Shown here piece after piece: positions 41,867 to 50,285 of a stretch of 64,000 nt of DNA (the stretch's first letter is position 1; every line of letters starts with the position of its first letter). The notes beneath the pieces were generated by a model. That model did no database searches and was not told the DNA's origin. It was given only the letters and a program-made list of their open reading frames with translations. Both the position numbers and the translations under genes were made by a program. Source of the DNA: a bacterium (GTDB lineage: Bacteria; Cyanobacteriota; Vampirovibrionia; Gastranaerophilales; Gastranaerophilaceae); contig JAAVBM010000016.1 in NCBI GenBank assembly GCA_014803505.1, positions 1 through 64,000 of the forward strand, written 5' to 3'.

Positions 41867-42163
41867 TTATTCTTCTGTTTTTTCTTCAACAGATTCTTCA
41901 GCTTTTACTTCTTCAACTTTTTCTTCTGCTTTAGGAGCAGCTTTTTTAGTTGATTTTTTAGCTGGTTTTACAGGTTCTGCAACAGCTTTATCAGCTAATC
42001 TTACAGGTTGTCCTTTGTAAGTTCCGCATGCTGTACATACTGTATGTGTTAAAACTGTTTCGCCACAATTAGGGCATTTAGTTGTTTCAGGCTTTGTAGC
42101 TTTCCAATTAGCTCTTCTGCTACCTTGAGCAGAATGTCCTGTTCTTTTCTTAGGTACTGCCAT
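41867..42163 (-). CDS. rpmF: Ribosomal protein bL32 with long acidic tail
   Basis: The first ~58 residues are a normal bL32: MAVPKKRTGHSAQGSRRANW, then the zinc cysteines CPNCGE...CTACG. About 40 extra residues follow, first Lys/Ala-rich and then Glu/Val-rich (KVEEVKAEESVEEKTEE). The usual length is 57-60. A tail of this kind is probably disordered and exposed on the large subunit. It sits between yceD and plsX. Confidence 0.95.
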   Translation of the reverse strand: MAVPKKRTGHSAQGSRRANWKATKPETTKCPNCGETVLTHTVCTACGTYKGQPVRLADKAVAEPVKPAKKSTKKAAPKAEEKVEEVKAEESVEEKTEE

Positions 42164-42195
42164 TTTGTCTTTTCCTTTTTTATTTTCTGTACTTA

Positions 42196-42699
42196 CTAAC
42201 TATTTTTTAGGTCAATCTGAATGTTGTTAAAGACATCCAACCTCGGGTCGGGCATATTTTCTTCTGAAAGAAAGTCCTTCCCTTTACAATTAATACCACA
42301 AACTTTTTTATTTGGAAAACTTAATATTACAGATTGATACAATAAGTCATAAATATCGATTTCTTTCTGCCCTTCAAGATCGGTAACAAATTGACCTTCT
42401 TGTATTTCGAACTCAAGCCCTGACTCGTTGTAATCGCCAAATAATGAGCATTTTGAATAAAGTTCATCAATGTCAAAATCTAATTTATGTTCAAATTTTT
42501 CCAAACATAAATCACATTCTAAATTTACAGTTCCTGAAACATGACCTGTAATTTGTACAAAATCACCCAACGATCTTGCTGTTAAATCCGCATGAATAGG
42601 ACCGACACAATCTATACCATCGATTTCTTCATTAAAAGTACAATAAAGTGTTTTGTTTTCGGCATTTTCTAAATCTTCTAAAAGTAATATTCGTTCCAT
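42196..42699 (-). CDS. yceD: YceD/DUF177 family protein
   Basis: This 167-aa protein has the DUF177 core: VSGTVNLECDLCLEKFEHKL with the CxxC pair, then an acidic stretch and the C-terminal PNKKVCGINCKG with a second Cys pair. The family is linked to 23S rRNA accumulation and almost always lies next to rpmF, as it does here (32-nt gap). The ribosome-binding site is weak. Confidence 0.88.
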   Translation of the reverse strand: MERILLLEDLENAENKTLYCTFNEEIDGIDCVGPIHADLTARSLGDFVQITGHVSGTVNLECDLCLEKFEHKLDFDIDELYSKCSLFGDYNESGLEFEIQEGQFVTDLEGQKEIDIYDLLYQSVILSFPNKKVCGINCKGKDFLSEENMPDPRLDVFNNIQIDLKNS

Positions 42700-42713
42700 A
42701 ATTTAATTAAAAC

Positions 42714-42977
42714 CTAGATAAATTGTTCTTCTTGAATTGCAAGTGCTGCAATTTGGTTAGAAATGAAGCAAACTTTTTTCAATGGACCTTCTGTTTCTTT
42801 TTCAATTAAAACAGGTTGATTTGATTGCATTTTCTCAACTAATTCCTGATAAAGTGCTTGAGCTTCTTTCACATACAAAACCAAAGGTGCTGTTGAACCT
42901 TTAATAAATACTAGAACAGCATAACGTTTTTTTATATTTTGAGCATTCATACCTTGAGGATTAAATTGTTGAGCCAT
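42714..42977 (-). CDS. Unrecognised 87-aa protein ahead of yceD-rpmF
   Basis: The start at 42977 (MAQQFNPQGMNAQN) has AAGGAGAA upstream; the track start is 18 codons earlier and lacks support. The protein looks like a small alpha/beta domain: the strand RYAVLVFIKGST, LVLYVKEAQALYQELV, then LKKVCFISNQIAALAIQ. No motif identifies it. It is the first gene of the yceD-rpmF-plsX-fabH transcript and has a good promoter, so it may be lineage-specific and growth-related. Confidence 0.7.
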   Translation of the reverse strand: MAQQFNPQGMNAQNIKKRYAVLVFIKGSTAPLVLYVKEAQALYQELVEKMQSNQPVLIEKETEGPLKKVCFISNQIAALAIQEEQFI

Positions 42978-43002
42978 AGTTTTCTCCTTTTCTTTCAGAA
43001 GT

Positions 43003-43031
43003 ATTTTACTAAAAAATACTCTCAAAAGCAA
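43003..43031 (-). promoter_or_regulatory. Promoter of the yceD-rpmF-plsX-fabH transcript
   Basis: The minus-strand TTGCTT (43026-43031), a 17-nt spacer and TAAAAT (43003-43008) precede the 87-aa gene with a leader of about 20 nt. Confidence 0.6.
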
Positions 43032-43057
43032 TATTTTAGCAAATACAACAATATAAC

Positions 43058-43086
43058 TTGACTTGAAGGATAAGTGTTTGTAGAAT
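43058..43086 (+). promoter_or_regulatory. Promoter of the ThiE/TenI-like gene
   Basis: TTGACT (43058-43063), a 17-nt spacer and TAGAAT (43081-43086) lie divergently from the previous promoter, about 30 bp apart. The leader is very short (~13 nt). Confidence 0.6.
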
Positions 43087-43105
43087 AGAGTAACGGGATA
43101 TATTT

Positions 43106-43744
43106 ATGTGGAACAAATTAAAAGAACAATTTAATCTGTTAAAATTAGAAAAGAAGAAGCTTTGTCTTATAACAAATTCAGATAAATTTGTATCAAAGGA
43201 TGAATTTTTAGATGCTGTTGCATCTGCACTGCAAGGCGGTGTTGATATGATTATGTTCCGAGAAACGGTTATTCCAGACAGTGTTATAGTTGAGCTTGGG
43301 CATAAAATTCGAACCCTTTGTGATGAATATGGTGCAACATTCATAGTTAATAACAGAGCAGATATAGCATCAATTGTTGAAGCTGACGGAGTTCATCTGG
43401 GTCAGGATGATATTTGTGCTGAAGATGCAAAACTTGTTTTAGGCGAAAATGCTATTATTGGAATTACAGCTCATAATCCTAAAGAAATTGTTAATGCGAT
43501 TAACCAAGGAGCAGATTACATTACATTTGAAGCTTTTCCGGAAAAAGGAGAAACCGTCGAGGATTATATTGAATGGGTGAATAACAATGTTGAAATTCCT
43601 GTATTTATTGCAGGAGAAATAAATATGAATAATATTCCTCAACATATAAGCATGGGAACAAAAAAAATCGCATTAACAGAAGCTATTATGTATTCTCAAA
43701 GCCCTGAACTAACTGCACGACAATTTCTTACATATTTGCCATAA
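43106..43744 (+). CDS. ThiE/TenI-family protein, active-site residues altered
   Basis: This 212-aa TIM-barrel protein resembles thiamine-phosphate synthase, with a ~17-residue N-terminal extension. Recognisable blocks are KLCLITNSD, ADGVHLGQDDI, IGITAHNPKEI and a late GTKKIALTEAI. Residues that hold pyrophosphate and Mg in ThiE differ: the usual QxRxK reads MFRET (Lys lost) and the usual NDxx reads VNNRADIA (Asp to Asn). It may be a TenI-like protein or another barrel member rather than a true synthase. No TPP riboswitch is seen in the short leader. Confidence 0.72.
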   Translation: MWNKLKEQFNLLKLEKKKLCLITNSDKFVSKDEFLDAVASALQGGVDMIMFRETVIPDSVIVELGHKIRTLCDEYGATFIVNNRADIASIVEADGVHLGQDDICAEDAKLVLGENAIIGITAHNPKEIVNAINQGADYITFEAFPEKGETVEDYIEWVNNNVEIPVFIAGEINMNNIPQHISMGTKKIALTEAIMYSQSPELTARQFLTYLP

Positions 43745-43792
43745 TTTCTTTTCTGCAAATTATGTGATAAAGTTAATAATAAGAATATTCTA

Positions 43793-43820
43793 TTGTCATT
43801 AGGTGTTGATATAGTATAAT
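43793..43820 (+). promoter_or_regulatory. manC promoter
   Basis: TTGTCA (43793-43798), a 16-nt spacer and TATAAT (43815-43820) predict +1 near 43827 and a leader of about 27 nt ending in AAGGAG. Confidence 0.65.
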
Positions 43821-43853
43821 GATTTTATAGAGAGTATGAAAGAAGGAGTTAAA

Positions 43854-45221
43854 ATGTTTGGAGTAATATTAGCAGGCGGCTCAGGAAGCAGACTATGGCC
43901 ATTATCAAGAGAACTATACCCTAAACAATTGTTAAATTTATGTGCTGAAAAAAGCTTACTCCAATCTACTTTTGAACGTTTAAATAAATTTATTCCTTCT
44001 GAAAACATTATTAGCGTTACCAATACAAAACATAACGCAAATATTAGAATGCAACTTGGCGAATTAAGTGAAAATTCAATTATTATATCTGAACCTATTT
44101 CAAAAAATACAGCACCGGCAATCGCATTAAGTGTAAAATATATTATTGAAAATTTTAATAAAGATGAAATTATTTTAGTTGTTCCTTCAGATCTTTTTAT
44201 TGAAGATAATGAAAAATTTATTCAAACAATAAAAGAAGCGGAAGAATTTGCTAATAAAGGATTTATAGTAACTTTCGGCGTAAAACCAACTTATGCGGAA
44301 ACAGGTTTTGGATATATTTGTTTTGAAAACAATAAAGTTAAAGCTTTCACAGAAAAACCTGACACCAAAACAGCAGAAGCTTATTTGCAAAACGGATATT
44401 TTTGGAACAGCGGAATATTTATGTTCAAAGCTTCAACTATTATGGCAGAATTTGAGCATCATTGCCCTGAAATCGCTTCTATCTTAAAAAATATAAATTG
44501 TTCTGATAAATCAATTTCATTTAACGAATTCGATAAAATGCCAAATATTTCACTTGATTATGCGGTTTTAGAAAAAAGTAATAACATTATGATGGTAGAA
44601 CTAAAATCTGATTGGAAAGATTTAGGTTCTTGGAAGTCTATTTATGAAGTAAGTCCAAAAGATAATAATAACAATGTATTTATCGGGCATGTTTTAGATA
44701 AAGAATCAAAAAATTCTTTCGTTTATTCTTCATCAAAACTTGTTGCTACAATCGGACTTGAAGATACTGTTATTGTAGAAACAGAGGATGCAATTCTTGC
44801 TTGCAAAAAAGACAAAACCCAAGATGTTAAACAAATCTATGAAACACTTAAAGAACAACATGACGGAACACAAAAAGTTCATAAAACAGTATATCGTCCT
44901 TGGGGATTTTATACAGTTATTGCAGAAGGTAAAGGTTTCCAAACAAAAATTATTCACGTTAATGTTGGTCAAAAACTTTCTGTTCAATCACATAACCATA
45001 GAAGTGAACATTGGGTTGTTCTATCCGGCATGGCTAAAGTCGTTTTAGAAGGTAAAGATCATATTCTTTCCCCTGGACATAGCATTGATATCGGAGTAAA
45101 AGCTATTCACTCGTTGCAAAATCCTTTTGAAGAAGATTTAGAAATTATTGAAATTCAAAAAGGTGATATTCTTTCTGAAGACGATATTATTCGCTACGAA
45201 GATATGTATGGCAGAGCCTAA
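43854..45221 (+). CDS. manC: Mannose-1-phosphate guanylyltransferase / mannose-6-phosphate isomerase
   Basis: This 455-aa bifunctional type II PMI/GMP makes GDP-mannose for envelope polysaccharides. I use the ATG at 43854, which has AAGGAG 7 nt upstream. The nucleotidyl domain has LAGGSGSRLWPLSRELYPKQ, FGVKPTYAETGFGYI and FWNSGIFMF. The C-terminal cupin isomerase domain starts at RPWGFY and has the metal residues in VQSHNHRSEHWVVLSG. No other GDP-sugar gene is near. Its stop is 1 nt from the convergent HTH gene. Confidence 0.94.
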   Translation: MFGVILAGGSGSRLWPLSRELYPKQLLNLCAEKSLLQSTFERLNKFIPSENIISVTNTKHNANIRMQLGELSENSIIISEPISKNTAPAIALSVKYIIENFNKDEIILVVPSDLFIEDNEKFIQTIKEAEEFANKGFIVTFGVKPTYAETGFGYICFENNKVKAFTEKPDTKTAEAYLQNGYFWNSGIFMFKASTIMAEFEHHCPEIASILKNINCSDKSISFNEFDKMPNISLDYAVLEKSNNIMMVELKSDWKDLGSWKSIYEVSPKDNNNNVFIGHVLDKESKNSFVYSSSKLVATIGLEDTVIVETEDAILACKKDKTQDVKQIYETLKEQHDGTQKVHKTVYRPWGFYTVIAEGKGFQTKIIHVNVGQKLSVQSHNHRSEHWVVLSGMAKVVLEGKDHILSPGHSIDIGVKAIHSLQNPFEEDLEIIEIQKGDILSEDDIIRYEDMYGRA

Positions 45222-45222
45222 G

Positions 45223-45453
45223 TTAAGACCAAGTAATTTTATATTCTAGAGCTGTTGCGATTTTTATTACATCTATATATTTTATTGAACCTCTGGACAA
45301 TTTATTATTAATGCTTTGTGCAGAAACTGATTTGCCATATTTTTTTGTCAAAATTTTAGCCAAAGATTCATAAGTATACCCTCGCATCCTTATATAACCT
45401 TTGATTTCGTTACGCATAGTCTCTATTAATTTATCTTCAGAAATTTGAGCCAT
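45223..45453 (-). CDS. Small HTH protein (DUF6471-like)
   Basis: This 76-aa protein resembles short DNA-binding proteins of the DUF6471/XRE-like type. NEIKGYIRMRGYTYESLAKIL is followed by the recognition segment SVSAQSINNKLSRGSIKYID and the end IATALEYKITW. There is no ribosome-binding site: TAAAAT ends exactly six bases before the ATG and TTTACA lies 17 nt further up, so the mRNA is predicted leaderless. A 43-bp inverted repeat 65 bp upstream may be its operator. Confidence 0.8.
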   Translation of the reverse strand: MAQISEDKLIETMRNEIKGYIRMRGYTYESLAKILTKKYGKSVSAQSINNKLSRGSIKYIDVIKIATALEYKITWS

Positions 45454-45459
45454 AATAAA

Positions 45460-45488
45460 ATTTTATACAGTTTCATATATTATGTAAA
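45460..45488 (-). promoter_or_regulatory. Promoter TTTACA-N17-TAAAAT for the leaderless HTH gene
   Basis: The minus-strand TTTACA (45483-45488) and TAAAAT (45460-45465) are separated by 17 nt, with six bases to the ATG. This is the same geometry as at the NUDIX gene. Confidence 0.6.
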
Positions 45489-45517
45489 CGAAAACGAAAG
45501 ACTTTTTACCTAATCAC

Positions 45518-45560
45518 TTGACTTATATACATAAACGTATATAATATATACATAAGTCAA
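45518..45560 (+). promoter_or_regulatory. Promoter embedded in a 43-bp inverted repeat
   Basis: TTGACTTAT and ATAAGTCAA are perfect outer arms, and the inner parts continue with few mismatches. The 11-mer TATATACATAA occurs twice (45524 and 45545), 21 bp or two helical turns apart. A + strand promoter sits inside: TTGACT (45518-45523), 16 nt, TATAAT (45540-45545). No gene follows on the + strand. Confidence 0.55.
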
Positions 45561-45648
45561 ATTTTTTGTTAAAATCAGACTTTTAACACACTAAATTTGA
45601 ATCTCTGGAAAGATTTTAACGGGTGATAAAATATTATCCGTTTTTTAT
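45552..45648 (+). ncRNA. Candidate small RNA between the HTH gene and recJ
   Basis: The transcript is defined by the promoter at 45518-45545 and an intrinsic terminator, ACGGGTGA...TTATCCGT followed by TTTTTT (45619-45648). It is about 97 nt long. It has no ATG, and no likely reading frame is enclosed. The 3' U-run lies on the + strand, so the hairpin does not serve recJ, which converges from the other side. Proposed only from signals; no family recognised. Confidence 0.4.
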
Positions 45649-45673
45649 TTGCAAAAAATTTCAAAATAAACAA

Positions 45674-48028
45674 TTATACGGATAAAAGTTGTTCTAAATC
45701 GTCTTCTAAAAGAGTTTTTTGGAAGGTTTCGTTCTCGATTATCATATCAAAAATTTGTGCATATTTTTCATTATGGAGAATTTTAGATAAATCATCAATT
45801 CCAAGAAACTCAATAACATAAAATGCATTGTTTTTATCTGTAATTTTCAAGAACCCTACTTCTTCATACAATTCAAGAAGTCGTTCAAATACTTTAATTG
45901 ATTTACCTAAAAATGATGCACAACGCACAAGTTCAATCTTACCGCCATTATTATGAGCCGCAAACTTAACCATACCCGTAAATGTTTTTAAAAATTCTGA
46001 TTCATCTAAAAATTTCGGCTCATATTTCATAAAATGAACCTTTGTTGGCTGGGCTTTTTCAAGAATTTTATCCAAAGTTTCTCTATCGGCAGGGTAATCA
46101 AAAAACATTAATATATCACATTTAGGAATATCTAATCTATTAAAGGTTCTTGAGAATATTTCAGTATAATTTTTAACAGTATCTAAAATATACTTACTTT
46201 CTGCAAATATTCTTATTTGAGATTTTGAAGTTTTAATATAATCATTTATATTAGGCAAAATACCTGTTTTTGTACGATTATCATATATTTTATAAGCACT
46301 TTTGACAGGAATTTCTTCTACTAAACTGTCAGAATGAATATCATCGACAACTAATTGAACAGAAGTATTGCCGTTAAATTCATTTATTTGTGGATGAAAA
46401 GCTATATCCAAGCTATCACCGGAACTAAGATTTATATCACCTTTTTGCCATCTTACAGCTGTAAATTCATATGCATCAACACCCAAATTCAAACGCAAAT
46501 GAGAATTATCAGAGCCCATAAGTCGTTTTTGTTTAAGCTTAAGATTGTTCATTGCAAATATCGGACTAGGATTTGAAGCCCCAAAAGGTTCCAGTTTTGA
46601 AATTTCATCTATAAGATTTTGGTTAACATCAGAAGGATTTAACAATAAATCTATTTTTACAAAAGGTTTTAATTCTTTATTTGCAGTATATTCTTTCACC
46701 GTTTCGCAAAGAGCGCGTTTAACTGTTTCAAATGGAGTTTTTTCTCCGGAAAAACTTAATCCTGCCGCAAGTTTATGACCGCCAAAGCCTTCAAAAAGTT
46801 CGGCATTTGCACACAAAACATCATATAATGGTACACCTTCAATACTTCTTGCTGAACATCTGTATTCATTTTTTTCCCTGGAATACGTCATCATAAATAC
46901 AGGCTTATAATACTTTTCAACCAGTTTTGAAGCAACAATACCAATAATTCCTATATGCCAGCCTTCATTACACAAAACAATTGCCGGATTTTTATTTCCT
47001 TCTTTTTTAACCATTTCATCAGCTTGAAGAAAAATTTCCTGACAAAGAGTTTGACGAATTTTATTTAACTCATTCAAAGTAGTAATAGACATTTGAACTT
47101 CTTGCGGATTGTCAGAAATCAAAACTTTCAAAGCTGCATCTACAGTATCAAGTCTACCTGAAGCATTTATTCTCGGGGAAACCCCAAAAGCTATGTTTTC
47201 GGAAGTTACACCCTTTGTAATATCATAACCGGCACTTTCAAGTAGTTTTTTTAAACCTTCATGCCTGCCTTTTGAAATAAGTTCTAAACCTTTAGTTACA
47301 AAACATCTGTTTTCACCAAGAAGCGGAACGATATCAGAAATTGTTCCAACAGCAACAAAAGGTAACAAATCAGATATTAATTCAGCTCTTTCATATTTTA
47401 CCAAAAGAGCCTGAGCAACTTTAAAAGCGACACCACAACCAGCCAAATAAGTTAAGTGTTCAATCTGTTTGGTAGACAAACTTTCATCCAAAGCATTAGG
47501 AGCTTTCGGGTTAATAATAGCATAAGCTTCAGGTAAAACCTCCGGAGCTTCGTGGTGATCAGTAATTATCACATCGATAATCTTAAAACTATTGATAAAT
47601 TTAATTGCATCAACATCAGAAATTCCGCAGTCAACAGAAATAATAACTTTAGGTTTGATAGTTGTCATGAGTTTAATCAAAGCTTTTTTGTCAAAACCAT
47701 GACCTTCACTTTCTCTATCCGGAATATAATATTTAACGTCTGCACCAAGTTCTTTAAATGCTTTATATAAAACAGAAGTTGAAGTTACACCATCAGCGTC
47801 AAAATCTCCATATATAACAATAGTTTCTTTGTTATCAATAGCCTTTGATAAGCGTTCAACAGTTTTTTCCATATCTGAAAAAACATATGGAGAAGTAATA
47901 TCCATTTCCAACGGATTCAAAAAACTATGAATTTCGTCTTCAGTTGTAATACCACGAGAAAACAATAATCTTTTTATCAAAGATTTTTCATTAGTTACAG
48001 TATTATCAAAAATCCATTCTTTTTTCAT
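45674..48028 (-). CDS. recJ: Single-stranded-DNA-specific exonuclease RecJ
   Basis: This 784-aa DHH-family 5'-3' exonuclease acts in recombination and mismatch repair. Motifs are YGDFDADGVTSTSVLYKA (motif I), SVDCGISD, TDHHEAPEV (DHH), and the C-terminal DHHA1 domain with GFGGHKLAAGLSF. An OB-like region with INPSPIF-type ASNPSPIFAMNN follows. The last ~220 residues form an extra C-terminal domain, as in long RecJ proteins of Firmicutes type. It stands alone. Confidence 0.94.
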   Translation of the reverse strand: MKKEWIFDNTVTNEKSLIKRLLFSRGITTEDEIHSFLNPLEMDITSPYVFSDMEKTVERLSKAIDNKETIVIYGDFDADGVTSTSVLYKAFKELGADVKYYIPDRESEGHGFDKKALIKLMTTIKPKVIISVDCGISDVDAIKFINSFKIIDVIITDHHEAPEVLPEAYAIINPKAPNALDESLSTKQIEHLTYLAGCGVAFKVAQALLVKYERAELISDLLPFVAVGTISDIVPLLGENRCFVTKGLELISKGRHEGLKKLLESAGYDITKGVTSENIAFGVSPRINASGRLDTVDAALKVLISDNPQEVQMSITTLNELNKIRQTLCQEIFLQADEMVKKEGNKNPAIVLCNEGWHIGIIGIVASKLVEKYYKPVFMMTYSREKNEYRCSARSIEGVPLYDVLCANAELFEGFGGHKLAAGLSFSGEKTPFETVKRALCETVKEYTANKELKPFVKIDLLLNPSDVNQNLIDEISKLEPFGASNPSPIFAMNNLKLKQKRLMGSDNSHLRLNLGVDAYEFTAVRWQKGDINLSSGDSLDIAFHPQINEFNGNTSVQLVVDDIHSDSLVEEIPVKSAYKIYDNRTKTGILPNINDYIKTSKSQIRIFAESKYILDTVKNYTEIFSRTFNRLDIPKCDILMFFDYPADRETLDKILEKAQPTKVHFMKYEPKFLDESEFLKTFTGMVKFAAHNNGGKIELVRCASFLGKSIKVFERLLELYEEVGFLKITDKNNAFYVIEFLGIDDLSKILHNEKYAQIFDMIIENETFQKTLLEDDLEQLLSV

Positions 48029-48178
48029 TCAACTCAAGTCCTATAATAAAAATAATAGCACAAAATATAAATATTATAGATGCCCAAAGTGATATTAAAT
48101 TATGTAAATTTCTTTTTAATTTAAAAAAAATACACTAAAATATTGTAGTAATAATGATTACAACTGGAGGAAAACAAT

Positions 48179-48613
48179 ATGAAAAGCTTCACTAAACTTT
48201 TAGCATTAACACTTAGTATGGCAATGATTTCAAGCGGAATTGCAATGGCAGAAACAACATTTACACCTCTAAATTTTGAAGATTCGTCATCTGCAATAAC
48301 AACAACATCATCAACAACCAGCACAGTAAGTACAGATGCAAAAGGTACAGATTTATTAGCACCGGCACAAGTTACCGGCGGAACAAAAATGCAAAACAGT
48401 ATTTTACAAATAGAAAATGCGCAGGTAGAAATCAGAAATAAACTTTTAAATTATAAAAATAACTATGCTGAAATAGATTCACGTTATCAAACAACAAAAG
48501 CAGAAAGAAAAGCTGCAAAAAAACAAATTAAATATGCAGAAAAGAAAATCAAAAATTTAGATAACGCAAAGAAAAAAATCAGAAAAAATTTCCAAAGAAA
48601 CATGAATATTTAG
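48179..48613 (+). CDS. Exported basic coiled-coil protein
   Basis: This 144-aa protein has a clear Sec signal peptide (FTKLLALTLSMAMISSGIAMA). A Ser/Thr-rich, probably disordered linker (~30 residues) follows, and the second half is a Lys/Ala-rich helix (AERKAAKKQIKYAEKKIKN) suggestive of a coiled coil. Ribosome-binding site GGAGG. The mature protein is strongly basic and would sit in the periplasm or at the surface. The family is not recognised. It has its own terminator. Confidence 0.75.
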   Translation: MKSFTKLLALTLSMAMISSGIAMAETTFTPLNFEDSSSAITTTSSTTSTVSTDAKGTDLLAPAQVTGGTKMQNSILQIENAQVEIRNKLLNYKNNYAEIDSRYQTTKAERKAAKKQIKYAEKKIKNLDNAKKKIRKNFQRNMNI

Positions 48614-48639
48614 TAAAAATACTTTATTTAAAGAAAGGG

Positions 48640-48667
48640 AGACTACCAAAATACTTGGTAGTCTTTT
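48640..48667 (+). terminator. Intrinsic terminator after the exported basic protein
   Basis: A perfect 10-bp stem AGACTACCAA/TTGGTAGTCT with loop AATAC is followed by TTT. Confidence 0.88.
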
Positions 48668-48735
48668 CTTATAAAGAAATTTTAAATTAAAAAAAATAAG
48701 TGCTTGATTTTAAAAAATGTTTATAGTACATTTGT

Positions 48736-48769
48736 TCATGCGACAGGGTGGAAACACTCATCCGCATGA
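48736..48769 (+). other. GAAA-tetraloop hairpin just upstream of tRNA-Ile
   Basis: TCATGCG/CGCATGA (7 bp) encloses a 3x3 internal loop (ACA/ATC), then GGGTG/CACTC (5 bp with one G-U) capped by GAAA. It lies 12 nt before the tRNA 5' end and after the preceding terminator, with no U-run. It may be a tRNA-precursor leader structure. Confidence 0.5.
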
Positions 48770-48781
48770 GAAGAAAAATGC

Positions 48782-48855
<74 letters not shown>

Positions 48856-48860
48856 TATTA

Positions 48861-48888
48861 AAAAAGACTCCTTAAAGGGGTCTTTTTT
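48861..48888 (+). terminator. Terminator after tRNA-Ile
   Basis: AAAAAGACTCC pairs with GGGGTCTTTTTT (one G-U) directly after the tRNA. Confidence 0.85.
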
Positions 48889-48926
48889 AATATCTACATT
48901 AGAGTTGAATTACAGAAATTAACGAT

Positions 48927-50192
48927 ATGAAAAGATTATTATTCATTATACTGACCCTGTTTTTATTAAGTTTAAATAGTGCTTCAGCTAAAGTTGTTCA
49001 CGTTAATCTGGATGAAATGATTCAGATAGGTTTGCAGCAAAATAATGATATTAAAATAAAAAAACTTGAACTTGATGCTGCAGAAAAAGATATAAAAATT
49101 GCTAATAAACTTCAAAACCCACAACTTCAATCAAATATTGTTATGGGCAATGTTGCTCGTGGTAATTCTTCCCAAGCCGGATTGGCTTTTCCTGTAGAAG
49201 TTATGAAACGCGATGTTAGAAAAAAAGCTGCAATCGAACAATATCAAATAATAGAAACTGAATTAAAACAGTTTGAACATAATTTTAAACTCCAAATTAT
49301 GCAAGCATATTTTGAAGTTTTATATGCGAAATCTGTATATAAAATACAAGAAGATCGATTAAAACTTTTTGAAAGACTCGTTCAAATTACTACAGACAGA
49401 CCTAAAGATTCTGTATCATATGAAATAGATAATCTGAAAGCCGATATTCAATACGCAAATCAAAAAATTGAAGTTAATCGTGCTAAATCAGAAATGCTTT
49501 CAAAACAATTTGAACTCAATAAAATATTAAACACCGGTGATGACAGCTTTATGTACGATACTTTAGAATCAACATTATTTGCTGACTGGGCTTTTCTTAA
49601 TATAGAATTACCTGAGTATAATTATATTGAAAAAATTGCACTTCAATATAGTTATATGATTAAAATTTCAGAAAATAATATAAAGAAATCAGAATTAGAA
49701 GTAAAATTGGCAAAAAGACAAAGAGTTCCGGATGTAACTTTAGCTGGCGGATATGCTTGGCAAACTCATCAAAAAGGAGATAATTACGGAGGAGCTTTTG
49801 TCGGTGTCGGAATGGATATTCCTATATTGTATAACTATACTCCTGATATTCAAAAAGCTGAAATTTTCTTACAAAAAAAGAAAGCTGATAAAAAAGTTTA
49901 TGAATATCAACTAAAATATGCATTAAAAAAAGATTACAATATATTTAAATACTCTGCGGAAAACATGAAATATTCAAAACAAATTCTAGAAGATTCAAAA
50001 AGAATAGTTAAACTTTCCACAGATAATTATATTGCAGGTAAAAATACTTATTCCGATCTTGTCATAAACGAAAATGACCATCAAGATATTTTAGCAAGCT
50101 ACCTAACTGCAATGTCAAGACACTTTTATTCTTATTTAGAACTTATGCAAGATATCGGACACGATATTTTAATAGAAAATGAAGTTTTATAG
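48927..50192 (+). CDS. TolC-family outer-membrane protein
   Basis: This 421-aa outer-membrane efflux protein has a signal peptide (LLFIILTLFLLSLNSASA). It has the two long-helix repeats typical of TolC/CzcC-like channels: LDEMIQIGLQQNNDIKIKKLELDAAEKD at the start of the first and AGKNTYSDLVINENDHQDILASY in the last. It is shorter than E. coli TolC and closer to metal-efflux (CzcC-like) members. No pump gene is adjacent. No ribosome-binding site is seen. Confidence 0.87.
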   Translation: MKRLLFIILTLFLLSLNSASAKVVHVNLDEMIQIGLQQNNDIKIKKLELDAAEKDIKIANKLQNPQLQSNIVMGNVARGNSSQAGLAFPVEVMKRDVRKKAAIEQYQIIETELKQFEHNFKLQIMQAYFEVLYAKSVYKIQEDRLKLFERLVQITTDRPKDSVSYEIDNLKADIQYANQKIEVNRAKSEMLSKQFELNKILNTGDDSFMYDTLESTLFADWAFLNIELPEYNYIEKIALQYSYMIKISENNIKKSELEVKLAKRQRVPDVTLAGGYAWQTHQKGDNYGGAFVGVGMDIPILYNYTPDIQKAEIFLQKKKADKKVYEYQLKYALKKDYNIFKYSAENMKYSKQILEDSKRIVKLSTDNYIAGKNTYSDLVINENDHQDILASYLTAMSRHFYSYLELMQDIGHDILIENEVL

Positions 50193-50285
50193 ACCAACAA
50201 ATTTCATCTAAACAGAGGATTAAAAGTTTTTCTTGACCGATTAAAATAATATTGGGTAGGTTTTAACTAAATTTGGGAGGCAAGT

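Noticed and set aside
43087-43105. TPP riboswitch before the ThiE-like gene
   Set aside because: The predicted leader is only about 13-20 nt, far too short for the aptamer.
45619-45648. Terminator for recJ
   Set aside because: The U-run follows the hairpin only on the + strand; in the recJ direction the hairpin is followed by TAAAAT, so it fits the candidate small RNA instead.
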